Part shown: piece by piece, positions 41,808 through 50,320 of the stretch | Position numbering within the stretch: position 1 is the stretch's first letter | How the letters are laid out: each line of letters starts with the position of its first letter | From: Treponema sp. | GTDB lineage: Bacteria; Spirochaetota; Spirochaetia; Treponematales; Treponemataceae | Length of the DNA stretch: 64,000 bases | Assembly (NCBI GenBank): GCA_017469785.1 | Contig: JAFUFU010000041.1 | Coordinates: 19,226-83,225, forward strand | Direction of reading: 5' to 3' | Translations under genes and position numbers: made by a program | Notes under the pieces: model-generated | Databases searched by the model: none | What the model saw: only the letters and a program-made list of their open reading frames with translations | What the model was told of the DNA's origin: nothing

Positions 41808-42449
41808 ATGAAAAAAGATAAAGGCGCGAAAAAAAGTAAAAGTCCTTTGATTTTGAAGATTTTCTCAAAATTCGCCAACAAAATTCTTTTCAAGATAATA
41901 GTGATTCTCGCCCTGCTCTGCGCTCTCTTTTTTGGCGGGAAATTTAGCTGGCAGAAGCTGGGGGAAGTCAAGACTGAAAAATCTTCTGCCATTGTTTTTA
42001 GGGAATTGGCAAAATGCGCGGAGCTTGCCACGGTCAAAAACACATACTCTGATGTCATCTCTATCAAAAAGACCAGAATCGCGGGACTGGCAAAAACTTA
42101 CAGCATAGTAAAATACACAGGCCTTATCCGCGGGGGCATTTCCGACATATCCAAGGCAAAAATCTCTGTGTCAAACCGGGGGAAAAGCGTAAAAGTCGAG
42201 CTTCCGCCAGTGGAAGTGCTTTCAAATGACATTTCAAGCATTGAAGTATTCGATGAAAGCAAGAGCGCCTTCGTTTCTATTTCCGTTCAGGAGATTATGG
42301 CAGAAATACGCTTTAATCAGGAATCGGCCTCAGCCGAGATTTTAGAAACAGGCTTTTTGGAAGAAGCAAAGTCTCATGCAAAAGAAATCACCGAAACAAT
42401 CCTCCTGGCCTCAGGCTTTGAAGAAGTCTCGGTAAATTTTACGGAATAA
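41808..42449 (+). CDS. DUF4230 family membrane-anchored protein
   Basis: Protein of about 213 residues: a basic N-terminus, one membrane segment (LFKIIVILALLCALFFGG) and an extracytoplasmic domain with the DUF4230 pattern LATVKNTYSDVI, then KYTGLIRGGIS and VELPPVEVLS. Function unknown. ATG 41808 is chosen because TTTGGAGG lies just upstream; an earlier ATG lacks such a site. Confidence 0.82.
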   Translation: MKKDKGAKKSKSPLILKIFSKFANKILFKIIVILALLCALFFGGKFSWQKLGEVKTEKSSAIVFRELAKCAELATVKNTYSDVISIKKTRIAGLAKTYSIVKYTGLIRGGISDISKAKISVSNRGKSVKVELPPVEVLSNDISSIEVFDESKSAFVSISVQEIMAEIRFNQESASAEILETGFLEEAKSHAKEITETILLASGFEEVSVNFTE

Positions 42450-42477
42450 AAAACACGAATTACATGCCGTGCTATTT

Positions 42478-42560
42478 CATTCATCCACAGATAGGCACAG
42501 ATTATCACAGATTAAAATAAAAATCTGTGTACATCTGTGTTAATCTGTGGATTCTTTTTA
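42478..42560. repeat. CACAGAT-type inverted repeat element
   Basis: TCATCCACAGATAGGCACAG on the left and TCTGTGTTAATCTGTGGATT on the right form a long imperfect hairpin with further CACAGATT / AATCTGTG pairs inside. It is similar in style to, but different from, the CTCTGTG elements. Confidence 0.7.
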
Positions 42561-42577
42561 TCTCAAAGCTCTATAAA

Positions 42578-42700
42578 TTATCGTTTTCTGTCAATCATTT
42601 CGATGCACTTGTCGCCGAAGTTGTCAACGGCGACTCCCAGAATCGAAAAGATGACAGCAGAAACAACGATTAAAACAATAGCAATAAATCCGAATAACAT
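42578..42700 (-). CDS. Small membrane protein, 40 residues
   Basis: Starts MLFGFIAIVLIVVSAVIF and continues into a short charged tail ending MIDRKR. One membrane segment fills residues 2-25. The ribosome-binding site AGAGGTGA lies five bases upstream and is near perfect, which is the main reason to trust this gene. It follows a 125-residue hypothetical gene by ten bases. No known family. Confidence 0.65.
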   Translation of the reverse strand: MLFGFIAIVLIVVSAVIFSILGVAVDNFGDKCIEMIDRKR

Positions 42701-42710
42701 AAAATCACCT

Positions 42711-43088
42711 CTATAATTTTTTAAGTTCACAAATGATTTGCCCGCATGAAAAATTTTTCTCTGCGGATTTCTGCAGGAAATGTGAGATTTTCGAAAGTTT
42801 ATCAAGGATATGCTCAGTCATTTCATTCCACAAAAGAAGAATTTCAAGACACCCATCAAGAGATTGACTGCAAGCAAGGCAAAACGCTGAGATTCCGCTT
42901 GTGCGAGCCGTATGAACGAAAACCTTTCCAAAAGAAGTCGAGTTTCCGCCCTTTAATGACTCGCGAAACAAAATATCAGAAAGAATCTGTTTTTTGTCCC
43001 GAATGTAGTTTGAGTCAATCAAATCAATAAGCGATGCGAACAAATCATTGCTCTCCCTAAGAATTTGCGGGGAGAAAAATTTTTTCAT
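42711..43088 (-). CDS. Hypothetical protein, 125 residues
   Basis: Soluble-looking helical protein (for example a LRESNDLFASLIDLIDSNYI segment and MTEHILDKLSKISHFLQKSA) with five cysteines, among them FCLACSQSLDGC and FSCGQIIC. No family recognised. AAGGA lies nine bases before the start. It is flanked by two very small membrane-protein genes on the same strand, and may be cotranscribed with them. Confidence 0.55.
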   Translation of the reverse strand: MKKFFSPQILRESNDLFASLIDLIDSNYIRDKKQILSDILFRESLKGGNSTSFGKVFVHTARTSGISAFCLACSQSLDGCLEILLLWNEMTEHILDKLSKISHFLQKSAEKNFSCGQIICELKKL

Positions 43089-43103
43089 ATAAAATCCTTG
43101 CCG

Positions 43104-43172
43104 CTATCTAAAGAAAATAATGCAACACACGGTCGTCACGACAAAAATTCCAATGAGAATTACAGCACTCAT
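43104..43172 (-). CDS. Very small membrane protein, 22 residues
   Basis: Begins MSAVILIGIFVVTTVC and ends FFR; almost the entire peptide is one hydrophobic segment. GGAG lies seven bases before the ATG, and the stop is 15 bases before the next gene. It is below the usual annotation size, so the case rests on the ribosome-binding site and the hydrophobic composition. Confidence 0.5.
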   Translation of the reverse strand: MSAVILIGIFVVTTVCCIIFFR

Positions 43173-43235
43173 ATAAAACTCCAAAACGAGAAAATTAAAA
43201 ATTAAAAATTGAAAACTGAAAAAGCGGGAGTTAAT

Positions 43236-43598
43236 CTAGACGAGGGTTTGGAGAAAAATTACAGTTTGAAGGGATTTTGGAAGAAGCAGGATTCTTGAAG
43301 ATGGAATCGTACTGCTTGTAAAAGAAGGGAAAGAAAAAGAAAAATCAGCGGAAGCACAGAAAGATTCGTGGTTGAATTCCTGCGTACTCGCTGATTTTTT
43401 TTGAGAGCGGACAAGAGTTCGCTCAATGATTTTTGATTCAGTTACAAGCAGGGGGGTAAGTTCCCGGCTTGAAGAATGAATCGTAACGACTTTTATGTCG
43501 TCGGAAGAATCAAGAAATGCCGTCTGCACACTCGTTCCAAAGGGAGCTGAAAACAAGAGAAGAAAAGCAAGAATAAAGTGCAGAAAGCGTGATTTCAT
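43236..43598 (-). CDS. Hypothetical exported protein, about 120 residues
   Basis: MKSRFLHFILAFLLLFSAPF is a plausible signal sequence. The mature part is serine-rich without recognised motifs and ends in a hydrophobic LLLPKSLQTVIFLQTLV. No good ribosome-binding site is seen; the upstream DNA is the repeat element copy 5. Coding status is uncertain. Confidence 0.4.
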   Translation of the reverse strand: MKSRFLHFILAFLLLFSAPFGTSVQTAFLDSSDDIKVVTIHSSSRELTPLLVTESKIIERTLVRSQKKSASTQEFNHESFCASADFSFSFPSFTSSTIPSSRILLLPKSLQTVIFLQTLV

Positions 43599-43603
43599 AG
43601 AGT

Positions 43604-43756
43604 TTAAATTTCTCACAGAGCTTTAGAGCGCACAGAGAGCATCGCTTATAACAAATAATAACACCTCAGTCACGCTCTTAACAAAGGCTTGATTGAGGGT
43701 GTTATATTCCTATTTATAAGATTCCTCTGTGAACTCTGTGCTCTCTGTGAGGAATT
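43604..43756. repeat. CTCTGTG-type inverted repeat element, copy 5, with internal hairpin
   Basis: AAATTTCTCACAGAGC on the left and TCTGTGCTCTCTGTGAGG on the right. Inside, TAACACCTCA and TGAGGGTGTTA pair with one bulge and may act as a terminator. Confidence 0.75.
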
Positions 43757-43773
43757 CCTTAGCGGAGACCACC

Positions 43774-43925
43774 GTTAATCGAAGCGATCGAGTTTTTTGC
43801 ATTGCAAAAAACTCGTTAAGCAACGTATGGCGGATTATCTTAATCCACCATAAAATCGAAGCGCTCGAGTTTCTGCCATAGCAGAAACTCGCTAAGCCAC
43901 TTGCGGTGGGATTCGCTTTAGCGCA
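43774..43925. repeat. Two-unit hairpin array after oadB
   Basis: AATCGAAGCG-TCGAG units start at 43774 and 43852, 78 bases apart. Unit 1 has CGAGTTTTTTGCA / TGCAAAAAACTCG (43787-43813) and unit 2 has CGAGTTTCTGC / GCAGAAACTCG (43864-43889). The arms differ between units but pairing is kept. The second unit runs into the end of oadB. Confidence 0.7.
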
Positions 43926-45393
43926 GCCCACCGTAAGTGGCGATAAATACACCGGCTGCCATAGCGGTACCGATGACACCTGCGACATTCGGGCCCATTG
44001 CGTTCATCAAGAGGAAGTTTGATGGATCTTCTGCCTGACCGACTTTGTTTGCAACGCGGGCTGCCATAGGAACTGCCGAAACACCAGCAGAACCGATGAG
44101 CGGGTTGATTTTCTTTCCTTTTGGCAGGAATACGTTCATGAGTTTTGCCATGAGCAAACCGCCTGCTGTAGCGACAGCGAATGCAACCAAACCAAGAACA
44201 ATGATACCAACAGACTCACCCTTGATGATTTTCTCCGGAGTCATCTGTGAGCCTACGCCCAATGAAAGAACGATTGAAACGATGTTCATCAATTCATTTT
44301 CCATTGTCTTAGAAAGACGCTGAGCGGCACCAGATTCTTTTACGAAGTTACCGAATGCAAGCATACCGATAAGAGGAGCTGCAGGTGGCAACAAAAGAAT
44401 TGTAAGAATCAAGAGCATGAGAGGGAACAAAACCTTCTCCATTTTTGGAACAGCACGTGGGTTTGGCATTTTAATCAGGCGTTCTTTTTTAGAAGTAAGA
44501 AGCTTCATGATTGGAGGCTGAATCATCGGAACCAAAGCCATGTAAGAGTAAGCTGCAACTGCAATTACACCCATCAACTCAGGAGCAAGTTTTCCAGAAA
44601 CATAGATTGATGTCGGGCCGTCAGCGCCACCAATGATACCGATGGCACAAGCCTGCATGATGTTGTAGTTGAGGCCGAAGAGGTTCATTACGGCAACACC
44701 GAAGAGTGTGAAGAATACGCCGAACTGAGCCGCACCACCGAGGATGGCTGTTTTTGGGTTAGCGATAAGAGGACCGAAGTCTGTCATTGCACCGATACCC
44801 ATGAAAATGAGCATGGGGAAGAACTCGTTGCCGACACCAGCATGGTAGATGATTGCCAGCATACCGTCAGGCAATTCACCCATGTTCGCGCCGACGATGT
44901 TGACGAGAATCGTACCGAATCCGATAGGAATCAGAAGGAGAGGCTCAAATCCTTTGCCTACAGCGAGATAAACGATAAGGAAGCCAACTGCAATCATAAT
45001 AAGTGACTGCCAGCCAGGAGCCGTTCCCCAGTCTTTCTCTGGAGCTTCAGCAATCGGATCTTTGAATTCAGCCTTTGGTTCAACCTTTTTCTGATTCATC
45101 ATCTGGTAGATACCAGTTGATTTTCCGATATTCTGAACGAATTTGAGGGGGTTGATATTGTGCTCTTCGCCCCACTTCTCTGTTCCCTTGATGACGCGGT
45201 TAAGACCGTGACCAGAAGCCTGCTCTGCTGCAGCTGGAGTTTCGGAAACAACCTCAATGCTTGTATTATCGGCCGGAGCTTCTGCTGTCTGTGCGAGAAC
45301 CTTGGAAGTTGTACTCAAGACGAAAGCAATTGCTGTAATTGCAAGAGTAACTCCAAGAACTCTTTTTTTAAAAGTATTGTTCAAATCAATCAT
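43918..45393 (-). CDS. oadB: Sodium-pumping decarboxylase beta subunit
   Basis: Membrane subunit of the oxaloacetate/methylmalonyl-CoA decarboxylase Na+ pump. The C-terminal 370 residues carry about ten segments and the family motifs [18 protein letters not shown] and [16 protein letters not shown] with [18 protein letters not shown]. The first 115 residues are an extra region: a hydrophobic signal-like segment ([19 protein letters not shown]), an alanine-rich part and a soluble linker, longer than in proteobacterial OadB. It follows oadA after a 93-base gap that holds a palindromic repeat. Confidence 0.93.
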   Translation of the reverse strand: MIDLNNTFKKRVLGVTLAITAIAFVLSTTSKVLAQTAEAPADNTSIEVVSETPAAAEQASGHGLNRVIKGTEKWGEEHNINPLKFVQNIGKSTGIYQMMNQKKVEPKAEFKDPIAEAPEKDWGTAPGWQSLIMIAVGFLIVYLAVGKGFEPLLLIPIGFGTILVNIVGANMGELPDGMLAIIYHAGVGNEFFPMLIFMGIGAMTDFGPLIANPKTAILGGAAQFGVFFTLFGVAVMNLFGLNYNIMQACAIGIIGGADGPTSIYVSGKLAPELMGVIAVAAYSYMALVPMIQPPIMKLLTSKKERLIKMPNPRAVPKMEKVLFPLMLLILTILLLPPAAPLIGMLAFGNFVKESGAAQRLSKTMENELMNIVSIVLSLGVGSQMTPEKIIKGESVGIIVLGLVAFAVATAGGLLMAKLMNVFLPKGKKINPLIGSAGVSAVPMAARVANKVGQAEDPSNFLLMNAMGPNVAGVIGTAMAAGVFIATYGGLR

Positions 45394-45412
45394 TTCTATT
45401 TCCTATTTTCCA

Positions 45413-45476
45413 TGTCATTCCGAGTCATACCCGGAATCTCTTTTATAAGAGATGCTGAAATAAATTCAGCATGACA
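45413..45476. repeat. TGTCATTC...GCATGACA palindromic element between oadA and oadB
   Basis: The 64-base stretch begins TGTCATTCCG and ends CAGCATGACA, with CCGAGTCATACCCGG, then GAATCTC / GAGATGC and GCTGAAATAAATTCAGC as smaller palindromes. This is the TGTCAT-ATGACA style of dispersed repeat known in many bacterial genomes. Confidence 0.65.
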
Positions 45477-45486
45477 CAGTTATTTT

Positions 45487-47562
45487 TTACTGAACAGAAG
45501 CAACTGCCTGTCCGGCTGTTACCTGAGAGCCAGTTGGTGCTGTGAAGTGGATTTTACCCGAGCTACCTGCTTTAATTTCAAGTTCCATCTTCATAGATTC
45601 GATGATTACGACTGTTGTGTCAGCCTGTACGCTTGCCCCCTCTGCTACTGCATATTTGAGCAAAGTACCAGCAACCGGAGCGTTAACTGGCTTTCCACCA
45701 GCTGGAGCGGTTGCAACAGGTGCTGCTGCTGGAGCAGGAGAAGCTGCAGGAGCTGCAGGAGCTGGAGAAGCTGCAGGAGCTGGAGCTGCTTTTACAACAC
45801 CGCCGATTGTAGCGAGTGTCTGACCAGCTGTAATCTGTGTTCCTGTTGGAACAGAATATGTGATTGTGCCCTCGTCAGAAGCCTTAACTTCCAATTCCAT
45901 CTTCATAGATTCGATGATGATGACAGTCTGACCTTTTGAAACTTTTGTTCCGTTTGCGAAGCACTGTTTGAGAAGTGTGCCTGCAACTGGAGCCTTAACA
46001 TCAACTCCTCCAACTGCAACTGGAGCGGCGCTAGCCGGAGCTGCGCTTGGAGCGCCGAATGAAACATTGTATGGAGTTCCGTTGACTGTGACTGTGCTGC
46101 CATTAGACTGAACATTGTAGCTCTGTCCGTTGACTGTAACAGTGTATGAGCCGTTTGAAGAAGAAGCGGCTTTTGGAGCCTCTTTGAGACCGAATGTTTT
46201 TTCTGCGTCTACAGGACCGTTTGCGCGAGTCTCGAAGAATTTTGTAGCAACTTTCGGGAACATAGCGTAAGTGAGGACATCCTCAACTGAGCCGTTTCCG
46301 CCGTTTGCTTTTGCTTCTTCAACCATTTTGTCCCATTCCGGCTCGATTTTGTCTGCCGGACGGCAAGTGATGGCTTCTTCCATTTTGTTCTGCTCAAGAG
46401 CCTTTTTAACGAGATCTTTGTTTGGCTCAGCAGGAACTTTACCATATTTACCTGTGAGAAGGTCACAGAATTCACCGGTCATGCGCTCGTAGCGGCCGAA
46501 GAGTACATTGAATACAGCCTGTGTACCAACGATCTGTGAGGTCGGTGTAACGAGAGGAACGTATCCAACGTCTTTCTGAACGAGTGGAAGCTCTGCCAAA
46601 ACCTGGTCGATTTTGTCTGAAGCACCCTGCTGTTTGAGCTGTGACTCGAGGTTAGAAAGCATACCGCCTGGAACCTGGCTTTTAAGGATTCGAGTGTCAG
46701 CTCCGAGGAATTTTGATTCCAAAGAAGCATAGTGCTTGCGGATGTCGCGGAAGTAAGCTGCGATTTCAAGAAGAGCTGAAATGTCGAGGCCTGTGTCGAA
46801 ATCTGTGCCTTTGAGCATCTCAACGACAGTCTCTGTCGGTGAGTGAGAAGTTCCCATAGCCATTGCAGAAATTGCAGTATCGAGAACGTCTGCACCAGCC
46901 TCAGCAGCCTTCAACAAAGTAGCAACTGAAAGACCAGTTGTAGCGTGTGAGTGGATTTCAACCGGCAAGTCAACCTTTGATTTGATTGCTTTTACGAGAT
47001 CATAAGCCTCGAAAGGTTTGAGCAAGCCAGACATATCCTTGATACAGATTGAGTCTGCGCCGAAATCAGCATAAGTTTTTGCAAGGTCAGCGTAGATTTC
47101 TTTTGTGTGATATGGAGTTGTGGCATAAGAGATAGCCATCTGAACATGCTTTCCAGTTGCTTTTGCGGCTTTAGTAGCGCGCTCAAGGTTGCGTGGGTCG
47201 TTACAAGCATCGAAAATTCGGAATACATCGACGCCGTTCTTTGAAGCGTACTCAACGAACTTATCAACAACGTCATCTGCATAGTGACGGTAGCCCAAGA
47301 GGTTCTGACCGCGGAGGAGCATCATGATTTTTGTGTTTGGCATTGCAGCGTGCAATTTGCGGAGGCGCTCCCAGGGATCTTCGTTAAGGAAGCGGATACA
47401 AGAGTCGTAAGTAGCTCCACCCCAAGCCTCAGCAGCCCAGTAGCCGATTTTATCAATTTTTGGAGCGATTGGCAGCATATCCGCCAAAGTCATACGAGTA
47501 GCGTGAAGTGACTGTGTAGCATCACGCAAAACAAGTTCAGAAATTCCGATTTTCTTAGCCAT
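45487..47562 (-). CDS. oadA: Sodium-pumping oxaloacetate decarboxylase alpha subunit with two biotinyl domains
   Basis: Cytoplasmic carboxyltransferase subunit of 691 residues. The TIM-barrel carboxyltransferase domain (ISELVLRDATQSLHATRM, GLLKPFEAYDLVKAI, EIHSHATTGLS) fills residues 5-300 and the PYC-type domain follows. An Ala/Pro-rich linker leads to two consecutive biotin-attachment domains, each with ESMKMELE: Lys554 and Lys658. Usual OadA/PycB proteins have one. The two are separated by a second Ala/Pro linker, and the DNA of both keeps near-identical segments (45585-45607, 45895-45917), pointing to recent duplication. It is encoded between oadG and oadB. Confidence 0.94.
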   Translation of the reverse strand: MAKKIGISELVLRDATQSLHATRMTLADMLPIAPKIDKIGYWAAEAWGGATYDSCIRFLNEDPWERLRKLHAAMPNTKIMMLLRGQNLLGYRHYADDVVDKFVEYASKNGVDVFRIFDACNDPRNLERATKAAKATGKHVQMAISYATTPYHTKEIYADLAKTYADFGADSICIKDMSGLLKPFEAYDLVKAIKSKVDLPVEIHSHATTGLSVATLLKAAEAGADVLDTAISAMAMGTSHSPTETVVEMLKGTDFDTGLDISALLEIAAYFRDIRKHYASLESKFLGADTRILKSQVPGGMLSNLESQLKQQGASDKIDQVLAELPLVQKDVGYVPLVTPTSQIVGTQAVFNVLFGRYERMTGEFCDLLTGKYGKVPAEPNKDLVKKALEQNKMEEAITCRPADKIEPEWDKMVEEAKANGGNGSVEDVLTYAMFPKVATKFFETRANGPVDAEKTFGLKEAPKAASSSNGSYTVTVNGQSYNVQSNGSTVTVNGTPYNVSFGAPSAAPASAAPVAVGGVDVKAPVAGTLLKQCFANGTKVSKGQTVIIIESMKMELEVKASDEGTITYSVPTGTQITAGQTLATIGGVVKAAPAPAASPAPAAPAASPAPAAAPVATAPAGGKPVNAPVAGTLLKYAVAEGASVQADTTVVIIESMKMELEIKAGSSGKIHFTAPTGSQVTAGQAVASVQ

Positions 47563-47577
47563 TTTGATTAACCTCTT

Positions 47578-47814
47578 TTAGTTTTTTTCGTGCAAAGCCG
47601 TTGCGATTGCGGCAACGATAGCATTTTGGTCGACTGCGGGCGCTACTGGCGCCGCGACATCAGTTTTAGCTTCTTCTTTGTCAAGACCAGTTGCATGAAC
47701 GAAAATACGAAGACCGTTCATACAAACAATCATGATGACAAGGAAGCTGAAAACAACACACATACCGAGCAGAGTAAGGATAATACTCTGGTTAAGCATT
47801 TCAGCGATTGTCAT
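47578..47814 (-). CDS. oadG: Sodium-pumping decarboxylase gamma subunit
   Basis: Small subunit of 78 residues with one N-terminal membrane segment (LTLLGMCVVFSFLVIMIVCM) and an Ala/Pro-rich tail leading to IVAAIATALHEKN. This matches OadG, which anchors the alpha subunit to the membrane part. ATG 47814 has GGAGG six bases upstream; a longer in-frame reading would start inside the promoter. It is the first gene of oadGAB and ends 15 bases before oadA. Confidence 0.88.
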   Translation of the reverse strand: MTIAEMLNQSIILTLLGMCVVFSFLVIMIVCMNGLRIFVHATGLDKEEAKTDVAAPVAPAVDQNAIVAAIATALHEKN

Positions 47815-47860
47815 AATTCCTCCAAAGGATATGATTTCATAAAAATAGAATTTGGATAAA

Positions 47861-47889
47861 ATTATAGAGGATTTTTGAGATTTACTCAA
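47861..47889 (-). promoter_or_regulatory. Promoter of oadGAB
   Basis: On the minus strand TTGAGT (47889-47884) and a perfect TATAAT (47866-47861) are separated by 17 bases. The oadG start is 47 bases downstream of the -10 box. Confidence 0.8.
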
Positions 47890-47955
47890 TGTGAGCATAC
47901 TCAAATTTGGAAATAAATTTTCAGGCAGAAAAAAACAGCTTGCTGACAAGAGAAT

Positions 47956-50319
47956 CTATTCCGTCTCCACGATTGAAACCACAACGCTGTCGCTGCGGCC
48001 TTTTTGGTCAGAGACGGTAATATCGTAAACTCCCGGCTTAGGCGACCATTCCAGAGACTTTCCCGGCTCGCTCCGGCCTATGTAATCGCTTCCGCAATAC
48101 CACAAAAGCTCGGCAGAATCCGCGTCTGCCACCGCATGAAGCATGATTTTGTTGCGACTTGTGTCTGATTTTCTGAAAACATAGTCCGTGCCTGTCATGG
48201 GCGAGACAATTTCCGGCGGAAAGCCCTGACCGTGGGCAGAATATGAAAAATCTTCGGGAGGATACTCCGGTGGCTTTAAGCGGGGAAGACCTGCCTGCTC
48301 AAAAAGGCTCTGCAAATCGCTGGGCCAGAATTCCCTGGAAACGGTTTTTATGTAAGGCTCCCCGCTTTCGTCCGTGCGGTAGCCAGTGCGGGTGTCGATG
48401 TTGATTTTCCGGTGAATTTTACAAGTCTTGATGGGCGAGACTCCCGGAATAAACCAGCTCCACTCAGTCTGCTCGCAGGCCTCGGTGGGAAGGCTGCCGG
48501 AAACAGAGCAGACCTTCACCTGAATGGCATTTTTTGGCGGAATGGCCGCCTTCATCCTCTCATTTTGCGGAATCTCGGACAAAAGATGATAGGCCAGATT
48601 GAACAAAAGAGGGGCCGCCATAGTCCTGCCCAAAAAAGAATTGTTTCCGTGACCGTCAAAGTTTCCAATCCAGACACAAAGAACATAGCGGTCAAAAATT
48701 CCTGCACTCCAGCTGTCCTTAAAGCCGATGGAAGTTCCTGTCTTGTAGGCGACTTTTATATCCTCAAGCTCTTTGGGCTTATGCTGATAAGGCGGAGTGT
48801 TCTCCTCAAGCATTTTTTTTACGATAAAGGCACTTTCCGAAGTCAGCATACGCTTTCCCACTTCGTTTTTCGGCGAATAGACTGCGCGGATTTCCTTTTG
48901 GATTCCGTTGCTTGCCAGAATCGCGTACATTTTTGCTAACTCCAGCATGGTCACTTCACAAGTTCCCAAAACGATTGAAAGTCCGTAGTGCTCCCTCTCT
49001 TTCATCAGGGAAACGCCGGAATCTACCATAAAATCATACAAATCCCGCTCTTTTAAATCACGGTTCAAGGCAATGGCAGGAATATTGCGGCTGTCACCCA
49101 GGGCAAACCAAGCCTTTACTGGCCCCTTGAAAATACTTCCGTAATTGTCCGGGGAGTATTCGTTGAAGGTGACAGGCGTGTCTTTCAGCATGGTGTCGTA
49201 GTGAATCAGCCCCTGTTCCAGAGCCATTGCGTAGATGAAAGGCTTTAGGGTAGAACCGGGGGAGCGTTTTGAAGTGGTAAGATTCACCTGCCCCTGGATA
49301 GAATCATTGTAATAGTCGGCGGAGCCAATGTTGGCCACGATTTCCATATTCTGCCAGTCCAGCAAGAGAATTGCGCCGTTCTCAACACCGAAATGCCGGT
49401 TCTGATGAATATAAGTGTCAAAAATCTCCTCGCACTGCTTTTGAATCCGCAGGTCAAGGGTAGTCTTCACGGCCTTACGGCTTTTTTTGACTGAATCAGA
49501 AGTTTTTTCCCTGTCATAATAAAGCATTTCGCAAAAATGGCGGGCCTCGTTGGGAAAGCGACATTCCGTTGACATCTGCATGTCCATGAAGGGAGCTTTG
49601 GAAGCATCTTCGGGATGATTTTCCGCCCAGCGCTCAAAAAGAACTTTCCTTGCTTCAATAAGCTCGCTGGGGGTGCGATTGGGAGAAGGGCTTCGCTTCG
49701 TGGGGTTTTGAGGCAGGACGGCCAGCATTATGTTCTCGGACAGGTTCAGCTCGCGGATTGATTTATTGAAGTAATACCAGCTGGCCGTTTCAAATCCTTC
49801 TATATTATAGCCGCAGGGAGCGAGGTTAAGGTAACACTCAAGGATTTCCTGCTTGGAATAGCAGAATTCAAGGACAAGAGCCATGTAAATCTGCCTGAGT
49901 TTTCCGAAAATTGATTTTGTGTAAAGGCCGTATTTGAGTTTCGCCGTCTGCATGGTGATTGTTGAAGCCCCCATGCGGCGGGATTTTTTGATATAAGTCT
50001 CGATTCCGGCCTTCACGATGGCCACAGGATTTATTCCCTTGTGGGAGTAAAAATACCGGTCCTCCTGCAAGAGAACCGCCTCCAGAAATTCCTTGGGAAA
50101 ATCCGACATGGGGCGGTAAATTCGGAATTTATCATCCTCTGTGAGAAAAATCTGAAGAAGCTCGCCTTTTTTGTCAGTGTAAACGACGGAAAATTCGAGA
50201 CCGTGAAAAATGTCTCCTCGCATTTTTTCCGCGAGGAAAGCCCCTGCGACTGCCAGATGAAATGCCTCCATGACAAGGCAAAAGGCTATCAGCAGGGAAA
50301 GCTGCTTTTTAGAAAACAC
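47956..50319 (-). CDS. pbpC: Penicillin-binding protein 1C
   Basis: Bifunctional-type PBP of about 787 residues: an N-terminal membrane anchor, a GT51 transglycosylase with the catalytic Glu in LLQEDRYFYSHKGINPVA and GASTITMQTAKL, a transpeptidase with SxxK in RSPGSTLKPFIYA and KTGTSIGFKDSWSAG, and the C-terminal BiPBP_C domain (residues 700-787). It directly follows the alpha-2-macroglobulin gene, the classic pbpC-yfhM pairing. GTG 50319 is preferred since it comes just after the upstream stop (TAGGGTG); a TTG at 50337 would overlap by 17 bases. Confidence 0.92.
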   Translation of the reverse strand: MFSKKQLSLLIAFCLVMEAFHLAVAGAFLAEKMRGDIFHGLEFSVVYTDKKGELLQIFLTEDDKFRIYRPMSDFPKEFLEAVLLQEDRYFYSHKGINPVAIVKAGIETYIKKSRRMGASTITMQTAKLKYGLYTKSIFGKLRQIYMALVLEFCYSKQEILECYLNLAPCGYNIEGFETASWYYFNKSIRELNLSENIMLAVLPQNPTKRSPSPNRTPSELIEARKVLFERWAENHPEDASKAPFMDMQMSTECRFPNEARHFCEMLYYDREKTSDSVKKSRKAVKTTLDLRIQKQCEEIFDTYIHQNRHFGVENGAILLLDWQNMEIVANIGSADYYNDSIQGQVNLTTSKRSPGSTLKPFIYAMALEQGLIHYDTMLKDTPVTFNEYSPDNYGSIFKGPVKAWFALGDSRNIPAIALNRDLKERDLYDFMVDSGVSLMKEREHYGLSIVLGTCEVTMLELAKMYAILASNGIQKEIRAVYSPKNEVGKRMLTSESAFIVKKMLEENTPPYQHKPKELEDIKVAYKTGTSIGFKDSWSAGIFDRYVLCVWIGNFDGHGNNSFLGRTMAAPLLFNLAYHLLSEIPQNERMKAAIPPKNAIQVKVCSVSGSLPTEACEQTEWSWFIPGVSPIKTCKIHRKINIDTRTGYRTDESGEPYIKTVSREFWPSDLQSLFEQAGLPRLKPPEYPPEDFSYSAHGQGFPPEIVSPMTGTDYVFRKSDTSRNKIMLHAVADADSAELLWYCGSDYIGRSEPGKSLEWSPKPGVYDITVSDQKGRSDSVVVSIVETE

Positions 50320-50320
50320 C

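Noticed and set aside
41747-42067. Minus-strand open frame opposite the DUF4230 gene
   Set aside because: The plus strand has a recognised family and a good ribosome-binding site; the opposite frame has neither.
43710-43988. Minus-strand open frame of 92 codons across the hairpin array
   Set aside because: It overlaps the end of oadB in another frame and mostly translates repeat DNA. There is no ribosome-binding site.
45542-45939. Cysteine- or alanine-rich plus-strand frames opposite the end of oadA
   Set aside because: They result from the Ala/Pro-coding linkers and biotin domains read backwards.
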